This document shows, in pieces, positions 36,897 through 42,411 of a DNA stretch of 42,411 nucleotides. The notes beneath the pieces are model-generated. The model was not told the DNA's origin. It searched no databases and saw nothing but the letters and a program-made list of their open reading frames with translations. This DNA is from an uncultured bacterium (lineage in GTDB: Bacteria; Cyanobacteriota; Vampirovibrionia; Gastranaerophilales; Gastranaerophilaceae): NCBI GenBank assembly GCA_905216055.1, contig CAJMSH010000012.1, positions 1 to 42,411 on the forward strand, written 5' to 3'. The position numbers were made by a program, and so were the translations under genes. Position 1 is the first letter of the stretch; each line of letters begins with the position of its first letter.

Positions 36897-37130
36897 ATGA
36901 GTAAAAATAAGAAATACAAGATTAAACAAAAAGATTTTAGAAAGTTGGAAAAACTAGCTGAGCGAATTTATAACACAGCTACTGTAATTGATTATTTTTG
37001 CAGGACTCAACAAGAAATTGAAGAGCTGTACAATCTTACTCCAATCATCGAAAATTTAAGGCAAGATACTGATACTGTAAACGCTTATTTTATAAATTAT
37101 CCGGAAGGTAATATTCAAAAAAGATTTTAA
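36897..37130 (+). CDS. Small cassette protein A' (77 aa)
   Basis: Paralogue of 14923-15144 (IYNTATVIDYF, EIEELYNLTPIIENLRQD). The ATG at 36897 follows AAGGAGGTCGT, the same leader as the left copy, which decides the start over an ORF beginning at 36870. Unrecognised helical protein; function unknown. Confidence 0.8.
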   Translation: MSKNKKYKIKQKDFRKLEKLAERIYNTATVIDYFCRTQQEIEELYNLTPIIENLRQDTDTVNAYFINYPEGNIQKRF

Positions 37131-37134
37131 TACC

Positions 37135-37152
37135 GTTCAAAAAGTGTTCAAA
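37135..37152 (+). repeat. Tandem GTTCAA direct repeat (11-bp period)
   Basis: GTTCAAAAAGTGTTCAAA just after the stop of the 77-residue cassette gene, the same relative position as the repeat at 14879-14895 next to the left copy of that gene. Confidence 0.5.
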
Positions 37153-37355
37153 AAGCGCTGTATTGAATTTTATACTCATAAGATATAAGAAATTATACAT
37201 TACTTAAAAACTTCGTTTAAAAAGCCTGTTATCCATTTTTATATAATTACTCATTACAAAAATACTTTTTATGTCTAAATGATTCGTTTTCCAAGAATTG
37301 ACTTGATATTTAACCCATTGAGAGTGATATATGTCATTGCTGACAAGAGGTAGCA

Positions 37356-37571
37356 ATGATTGAAACAGGTAAAAAATACAAACTTAAAAAGATTAGAGGT
37401 TTTGAGAACTCTGATAATGAATATTACAAAGTAATCAGATTCTATAACTTTGACACTGTAATTTGTGAAAACTCCTACGGAGAAAGATTTGTATTTATGA
37501 AAGAGTTTTTAATAGACCCACAAAAGCCTGATGATATCTATTCAGATTTGATACTTGAAAGGGAAGAATAA
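37356..37571 (+). CDS. Small cassette protein B' (71 aa)
   Basis: Paralogue of 13985-14197: MIExGKKYKLKK at the start and FLIDPQKPDDIYSDL near the end. Ribosome-binding site AGAGGT. The stop overlaps the next ATG (TAATG). Unknown function. First of three coupled genes in the same order as the left cassette. Confidence 0.8.
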   Translation: MIETGKKYKLKKIRGFENSDNEYYKVIRFYNFDTVICENSYGERFVFMKEFLIDPQKPDDIYSDLILEREE

Positions 37572-37771
37572 TGACAGAAAAAGATTATGCACTTTATGGC
37601 ACAAAGGTTTTGAATTTAAAAACACAAGAAATCGGGTTGCTGATTTGTATTTGGAAAAACAAGTTTGCCGATGCAGAGATAGATTATGCGACTTGTGTTG
37701 ATAAACAAGGCAAAAAATACAATATAGAACTTGATAACATACGAGGGTTTGAAGATGATTTTGAAAAATAA
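37571..37771 (+). CDS. Small cassette protein C' (66 aa)
   Basis: Nearly identical to 13780-13980 (GTKVLNLKTQEIGLLICIW, NIELDNIRGFEDDFEK). Start overlaps the previous stop by 1 nt; the 3' end overlaps the next gene by 17 nt, exactly as in the left cassette. Possible small beta-barrel; function unknown. Confidence 0.8.
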   Translation: MTEKDYALYGTKVLNLKTQEIGLLICIWKNKFADAEIDYATCVDKQGKKYNIELDNIRGFEDDFEK

Positions 37772-37988
37772 GCTAACAAGAGAAACCTTAGAAATAACTT
37801 ATCCTGAATTTAGAGAAAAGTTTGTAAAAGAAATCAGGATAGCTTTTGAAAGTTATCGCAGAACACAGTTAAATAAGTATTCTTATAACTTTAAAGATGA
37901 TAACTCAATGGAATACAATTTTTATTTCCAATTACAATGGAATTTCAATCATTTTGGAAATTCTAATTGGTATATTGAAAAGATATAG
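37755..37988 (+). CDS. Small cassette protein D' (77 aa)
   Basis: Paralogue of 13563-13796 (MILKNKLTRETL, FESYRRTQLNKYS, ending in WNFNHFGNSNWYIEK). The ATG at 37755 is preferred over an upstream TTG (37731) because the left copy starts at the same point. Converges with the HTH gene that ends 4 nt away. Confidence 0.75.
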   Translation: MILKNKLTRETLEITYPEFREKFVKEIRIAFESYRRTQLNKYSYNFKDDNSMEYNFYFQLQWNFNHFGNSNWYIEKI

Positions 37989-37992
37989 ATAA

Positions 37993-38406
37993 TTAATCCC
38001 TATCTGTCAAATTATCCACAATTTTATCAATAATGTCTTTATCTATATTTGTCCTTTTTTCTATTGTTCGAATAAAACTTTCAATATTCATCGGTTCTTT
38101 TTCTTTTCTTACAACACTTTCAAGTAAGTTTGTAAATTTATATATTCTTGAAGGCTCTATGTTGTGATTATTTTGTAGATCAACATTAAAACTTTGAAGC
38201 ATAAATTTGGCTTGTATAAACTTATCTTCTTTGGAAATACTAAAATGTTCAATAAAATCTTTTCTTTTAGCAGACCAATCTCCATCCTTTTTCCAACGTT
38301 TTATAGTTCTTTCGTGTACTCCTATTCTTCTTGCAATTTCAGCAACTGTAATAAATTTTTCAACATACATATTTTCTGCAATCGCATAATATTTATCTTT
38401 TTTCAC
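37993..38406 (-). CDS. Helix-turn-helix protein downstream of the second transposase
   Basis: A 137-residue protein with an N-terminal HTH (about 15-40; TVAEIARRIGVHERTIKRWKK), related to the HTH protein at 14364-14792 and resembling DUF1804/small-terminase-type proteins of Mu-like phages. GTG start with GAGG at a short distance, 9 nt after the transposase stop, so probably expressed together with it. In the left cassette the homologue stands on the other side of the B-C-D trio. Confidence 0.75.
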   Translation of the reverse strand: MKKDKYYAIAENMYVEKFITVAEIARRIGVHERTIKRWKKDGDWSAKRKDFIEHFSISKEDKFIQAKFMLQSFNVDLQNNHNIEPSRIYKFTNLLESVVRKEKEPMNIESFIRTIEKRTNIDKDIIDKIVDNLTDRD

Positions 38407-38415
38407 TTTTTCCTC

Positions 38416-40365
38416 TTAGTTAATATACTTTTTATTTCGTTCTGCTAATATTTTATCGGTTTCATAAAGGTATAAAGTTTCTTCTGGTTTAGGTTCTTCT
38501 TGCAAAAATATTGATAAATCAAATTTTCCAAAATCATCTTGTTCTTTCTTTTTTCTTACTGCTTTATCCATATTTGTATTTGCAATCTTTGAAACTTTAA
38601 CATCTGCATTGAAATCTTTTTTTGCACTGTTATAAGCTGCTTTGTAATTTTCATATTGTTCTTCAGGAGATATTGTAAGAGTTTGTTTGATATAAGCCTT
38701 GGCGACTTTGCTATTGCGTTTTTTAATAGACATAGCCTCTTTAAATTCTTCTTTAGATACTTTATTTGCATGTAATGCAGCAACAGCTTTTACAGCATTC
38801 ACTGTTCCTATAAATTCATCATTATCACATCTGAAAGCCCAAGCTTCTTTGTAATCTTCTATATCTCTACGTAAATAGACTCTCAATCCCATTTTTGAAA
38901 TCATCCAATCAGCCCAATAAGTTATCCCAAGAGTTGTATCTTTTATTCCGTTTCTTCTGATAGTAAAATCTTTTGAAGTTCTCATACAAAATAGTTTTAG
39001 AGCATCTTTTGTAGTTGTAATTTTTTCTTTAAATTCAGAATAGAAAAGTTCATCCGGACATAACCCGTTTAAAGTTTTTCCTTGAGAAGGTCTTTTATTT
39101 AAAATATCTAAAATATATTTATCAAAAAGGAGTTTGAAATCTTCAAATTTCATAATTTTTCCGGATTTAATTTCTTTTGCGAGCTTTTGAGGTCTTTCGA
39201 CAACATTACCACCTCTATAACCTATAAAATGTTTTGAAAGGATTTCCTTTATCTTCAAAAAATCCCTTTCTACAGGTTTAGTCTGAGCATTATAAGGCAG
39301 AGCAAAATGGACTTCTATATTCAACTCTGCCAACATTGACTGAGTTTTTGTTTTGTTGGTTGAAATTTTTATACTTCGACGACCACCTGCAAAATCCTTT
39401 GAACGGTAATCTTTACCATTATCAATGATAACATCTTTAGGCAGTCCATACTTTTCAGCAGCATAGTAAAAAGATTGGAAAATATAATCAGAATTTGGAT
39501 TTCCTGTTTGTAATATCCAACCGAGCCATTTACCTGATTTATAATCACGCCATACAGTAACCCAAGGGAAAACAACTTTATTATCAGAATCAAAACAGGC
39601 AACATCAATTTGAGCGTGATCTGATACCCAGACTTCATTACATAAAATATTTGAATAATCTCTTTCTATATATCCGCCATATTTTCTATTCCAAGCAGTT
39701 TCGCCCATTCGTGCAAGATAAATACTTTGTTTTGGAATTTCTTTATCTAATCGGCGTTTAAAAGCCATATAACTTGGAAATGTTTCTCTTTTTGCATCAA
39801 ACATTCTGATAGCATAACCAAGAGTTAAATCCCAACAAGTTCTTATAGATGGTGCTCCTTCTACTAAATACAAATTTTTAAAGTACTCAAAGAAATTATC
39901 AGGAACAGTGGAGCCTGATAAATGTTTGCCGTGTTGCGATAACAAACCGCTTAATCCATAACAAAAGAATCTTCTTCGCATTTTTATAACAGACGAATAA
40001 GATGTGTTTAACCCCTTTTCATGTTCTAAATTCCACTTATCTATAAAATCTTTTAAAGCCTCTCCCCTTAATCCTTTTGATGCATTTATTATTGGTAAAT
40101 ATTTTTCAGCCTGTGCTTTTGCCCAATCAGGAGCTTCTGAATATTTAGTATTTATAACATCTTCTTTAAGATACTTATCTTGTGCAAAATCAGGCAAAGA
40201 TTTTAAAAGAAGAAAGTAATGAGTTCTTTTTCCTCGTCTGATAATTTTAAAAGTATAGTAACCTCTCCTACATTGCTTTTTAAGAGTTTGGATGCTAAGT
40301 CCTAAAATTTCAGCAGATTTTTCTATATCTAACCATATATTTGTTTTGTCTTTATTTTCTTTCAT
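38416..40365 (-). CDS. MuA-type DDE transposase (type 2)
   Basis: A 649-residue transposase distinct from that at 2911-4986. N-terminal HTH (about 8-50; IEKSAEILGLSIQTLKKQCRRG), helical DNA-binding region, and a DDE core with D249 (WVSDHAQID), D315 (IIDNGKDY) and E366 (KPVERDFLKIKE). The D-D spacing is 66. The ATG at 40365 follows AAGGATATTT, matching the leader of the type 1 transposase, so the longer frame to 40410 is rejected. It lies about 450 bp downstream of X' and just before an HTH gene. Looks intact. Confidence 0.9.
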   Translation of the reverse strand: MKENKDKTNIWLDIEKSAEILGLSIQTLKKQCRRGYYTFKIIRRGKRTHYFLLLKSLPDFAQDKYLKEDVINTKYSEAPDWAKAQAEKYLPIINASKGLRGEALKDFIDKWNLEHEKGLNTSYSSVIKMRRRFFCYGLSGLLSQHGKHLSGSTVPDNFFEYFKNLYLVEGAPSIRTCWDLTLGYAIRMFDAKRETFPSYMAFKRRLDKEIPKQSIYLARMGETAWNRKYGGYIERDYSNILCNEVWVSDHAQIDVACFDSDNKVVFPWVTVWRDYKSGKWLGWILQTGNPNSDYIFQSFYYAAEKYGLPKDVIIDNGKDYRSKDFAGGRRSIKISTNKTKTQSMLAELNIEVHFALPYNAQTKPVERDFLKIKEILSKHFIGYRGGNVVERPQKLAKEIKSGKIMKFEDFKLLFDKYILDILNKRPSQGKTLNGLCPDELFYSEFKEKITTTKDALKLFCMRTSKDFTIRRNGIKDTTLGITYWADWMISKMGLRVYLRRDIEDYKEAWAFRCDNDEFIGTVNAVKAVAALHANKVSKEEFKEAMSIKKRNSKVAKAYIKQTLTISPEEQYENYKAAYNSAKKDFNADVKVSKIANTNMDKAVRKKKEQDDFGKFDLSIFLQEEPKPEETLYLYETDKILAERNKKYIN

Positions 40366-40816
40366 AAATATCCTTATTTTAGCGTTATTAAAATCTCTTT
40401 TAAAGCCCACTTAACATTCCGACATAAAATTTGTGACAATTTTAAAAGCTAAAATGCAGTAATAATAAGATTTTTTAAAAATGCTATTTTTACAATATTC
40501 ACCTCAAACACTTTATCTATCTGCTTTATAAAAAAGACAAATATTTGTCCTGTTTTTTACGAAGAAATATGAAGTGGTCTTGACGAAATTTGTATTTGTA
40601 TATAATAGCTACCAAATTTTATTATATTTACTTCTACAGAATAATAAATAGGTAACATTTTGTGGTCGGGGAAATTTCCCCGCAGGTAAGCTTCAAAATC
40701 CACTCTATACTTAAAAAAATATTTTCAAGAAATAAGTATAAACACTCCAAAATACTCGTTGTCAAAGGAATACAACCCAAAAATAAAATCGGGGAAAAGT
40801 TTATGAAGTTCTATTA
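40366..40816. promoter_or_regulatory. Intergenic control region with two perfect palindromes
   Basis: No gene seen. Two uninterrupted palindromes lie upstream of the type 2 transposase: GACAAATATTTGTC (40536-40549) and CGGGGAAATTTCCCCG (40667-40682), with a half-site ATCGGGGAAAAG at 40788-40799. They look like operators for dimeric repressors. GTCGGAATGT (minus strand, near 40418-40427) recalls the GTCGGAA motif near the other transposases. Confidence 0.5.
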
Positions 40817-41482
40817 CTAAAATCCGGCTAATAGTTTTAAGTCATAATACAAATCCTTAAACTCTCTTTTTCTTCGCCATAAGGTTTCTGCTATTTTATA
40901 GTTCAAATTAGTAGCCATTTTATTATGTGTTAAATTTCTTGAAAGATAGCAATAAATAGTTGTAAATTCTGCTTTTTGGTCTAGAGAAAAGGTTTTATCC
41001 TCAGATGATTTTAAAAGATTTTCAGATACAAAAATTTGATTGCAGTATAGGTATAAATATACTTCTTGATTAAAAAACTTTCTATGACGTGCTTTTTGTG
41101 GAGATTTTAGATAGTAGAAATCTAAATTTTGTTTTTGCCTTTGGTAAATCAAAGTTCTGAATATTGTATAAAAGCTTTGAATTTGGTTTTCACCAATATT
41201 TGCAATATTAGATGCTTTTATCGAATTTATGTTTTCACAAAAACACCTTAATGCAATATCATTTATTATTGCAGAGTATGTTTTAAATATAGAATATTTT
41301 TGAACTGAAAGTTTACTTTTTTGAAACACATATTCATTTTCTTGCTTTATTAGTTTTCTTTCATCAACAAATTTTGACAATATCGGTAAAAGTTTTGTTT
41401 TGGGGATTTCAGATAAAATTTCTAAATTTTCAAGCGTAAATTTGTTGAGCCTTTTGCAAAGTTTCAATATTTGATCTTCCAT
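40817..41482 (-). CDS. Short homologue of the third Mu-module protein (X')
   Basis: A 221-residue protein whose first 50 residues (KLCKRLNKFTLENLEILSEIPKTK) match the winged-helix-like N-terminus of the protein at 6937-8463. The remainder is different and unrecognised, helical, with a possible C-terminal HTH-like segment (NYKIAETLWRRKREF). It starts within muB (53-nt overlap) with its own AAGGAA ribosome-binding site, the same arrangement as on the left. It lacks the recombinase-like domain. Confidence 0.7.
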   Translation of the reverse strand: MEDQILKLCKRLNKFTLENLEILSEIPKTKLLPILSKFVDERKLIKQENEYVFQKSKLSVQKYSIFKTYSAIINDIALRCFCENINSIKASNIANIGENQIQSFYTIFRTLIYQRQKQNLDFYYLKSPQKARHRKFFNQEVYLYLYCNQIFVSENLLKSSEDKTFSLDQKAEFTTIYCYLSRNLTHNKMATNLNYKIAETLWRRKREFKDLYYDLKLLAGF

Positions 41483-42158
41483 ATAATAATTTCCTTAAAA
41501 TATTTTCATCAATCTGTTTTAATTGATTTGTAATAGCAAGTTTTTCTATTTTATTTAGCAATTTAACAATTTGTCTAAATTGGTTAACTCTTGTTGCAAG
41601 ATATTCTACACCATCAGGTGTAAAAGGGATTTGCGTTAATTCATTCAAAATCTGTTTTACATCTTCAAAATCATATCGTTCAAACTTAAATGACTTATAA
41701 ATCCTGTCTATAATATGAGGATATCTTGAAAGTTTTTTATCTATGTTGCCCATTCCAACAAGCACTAAAGGACAAGAAGTTGTATCATACAAATCCCTCA
41801 GTGTTTCTATTGTATTTCTTTCAAGCAAGTAATCCACTTCATCAATTATTATAGGTTTTGGATTTTCTTTAAGTTCCTTCTCTATTAAATTAAAAGTTTC
41901 CTGAATATGCCAAAACGGTTCTTCTCCTAATTCTTCTGCAATTTCAGATAACAGCCACCGACTTGTCATACCTTGGTTTGCTCTTACATATATGCAATCA
42001 TTTTTAAAAGTCCACCACTTTATAGTTTCTGATTTTCCGAGTCCATACTCTCCATAAACAAGAATAATTTTAGGTATATTATTGGGCAGTTGTTTTACCT
42101 CCTCCATTAATGATACAAAGTTTTTGACGTTCTTTGTTTTTACAAATACTTTATTCAT
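41430..42158 (-). CDS. MuB-like AAA+ transposition ATPase, right-hand copy
   Basis: A 242-residue ATPase homologous over its full length to that at 6255-6983. Walker A GEYGLGKS (36-43), Walker B IIDEVD (104-109), LVGMGN sensor and VNQFRQIVKLLNKIEK in the C-terminal domain. Start follows AAGGAG, 2 nt after the stop of the preceding transposase. Part of a MuA-MuB-X' operon on the minus strand pointing into the window. Confidence 0.9.
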   Translation of the reverse strand: MNKVFVKTKNVKNFVSLMEEVKQLPNNIPKIILVYGEYGLGKSETIKWWTFKNDCIYVRANQGMTSRWLLSEIAEELGEEPFWHIQETFNLIEKELKENPKPIIIDEVDYLLERNTIETLRDLYDTTSCPLVLVGMGNIDKKLSRYPHIIDRIYKSFKFERYDFEDVKQILNELTQIPFTPDGVEYLATRVNQFRQIVKLLNKIEKLAITNQLKQIDENILRKLLYGRSNIETLQKAQQIYA

Positions 42159-42160
42159 CT

Positions 42161-42411
42161 TTATACTCCTTCTTGGTCAAATACATTTTTCTCATTATGT
42201 TCGCAATCTGCGTATAAATTGGCATACTCATCACTATTTAAATACCCCTCAAGCCACTTTCTTTGTTCTGGATTGGTACAGCCGTATTTCATTAACCATT
42301 CATATTTTTCATAATCAGCGTTAAATACTGGAATATTCATTTGCTGTTCCCGAAAGTTTAATTTGCGTTTTAGTGGTGTTTTAGTCTGTTCAAATTTTTC
42401 AATTTCAATAA
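42161..42411 (-). CDS. MuA-type transposase, C-terminal part (continues beyond the window)
   Basis: The minus-strand frame is open from the window edge to TAA at 42161. It encodes PVFNADYEKYEWLMKYGC, then EQRKWLEGYLNSDEYANLY, clearly the same C-terminal block as the end of the transposase at 2911-4986 (ERYEWHMQNGC, SDEYKEIYS). It extends about 17 residues further than that copy. It ends 2 nt before muB, showing that muA and muB are normally adjacent in this element family. Confidence 0.85.
   Translation of the reverse strand, partial: IEIEKFEQTKTPLKRKLNFREQQMNIPVFNADYEKYEWLMKYGCTNPEQRKWLEGYLNSDEYANLYADCEHNEKNVFDQEGV

Noticed and set aside
1..42411. tRNA or rRNA genes as integration targets
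   Set aside because: None recognised by eye on either strand.

Overview
The window is an AT-rich (roughly 30% GC by eye) piece of bacterial accessory DNA. It uses the standard genetic code, has clear Shine-Dalgarno sites (AAGGAG/GGAGG types) and many 1-10 nt gene overlaps. No tRNA, rRNA or housekeeping gene is visible, so the host cannot be named. A low-GC anaerobe or gut bacterium (for example Vampirovibrionia/Gastranaerophilales, Elusimicrobiota or Bacillota) would fit, but this is a guess.

The region is a defence island built on and around Mu-like transposons. Left end: a transposase fragment (1-276), a type IV AbiE toxin-antitoxin pair (1032-2683) beside a 38-bp perfect palindrome, then a plus-strand Mu-like core. 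That core is a MuA-type DDE transposase (2911-4986), a MuB-type ATPase (6255-6983) and an overlapping third protein 'X' (6937-8463), which joins DNA-binding domains to a degenerate tyrosine-recombinase domain. An Abi_2 (AbiD/F, HEPN) gene sits in reverse orientation between muA and muB. A three-copy 33-bp repeat follows X. Right end: the same order, MuA C-terminus, MuB, X' (42411-40817), lies on the minus strand, followed by a second, different MuA-type transposase (38416-40365). The two cores therefore point at each other across the window.

Between the cores, left to right: macrodomain and DUF4186 genes; McrBC type IV restriction; a cassette of small genes with a helix-turn-helix (HTH) protein (13563-15144); a minus-strand type I restriction-modification (RM) operon, hsdM - SIR2 - membrane protein - hsdS (frameshifted in an A6 tract) - hsdR - coiled-coil membrane protein - RES domain; a decayed transposase copy (25015-26549); a Hachiman system (hamA, hamB) with a third coupled gene broken by two in-frame TAA codons; a complete DpnII-type GATC RM system; a ParB-like plus Mrr-like nuclease pair; and a second, inverted copy of the small-gene cassette plus HTH (36897-38406).

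The most interesting points are: (i) a type I RM operon carrying two predicted NAD-consuming effectors (SIR2 and RES), each next to a membrane-segment protein; (ii) a paralogous small-gene cassette that brackets about 22 kb of defence genes in inverted orientation and carries tandem GTTCAA sites with an 11-bp period; (iii) the MuA/MuB/X transposition module with its chimeric third protein; (iv) the ParB-Mrr pair and the broken third Hachiman gene. All functions are inferred from motifs and gene context; no searches were run.
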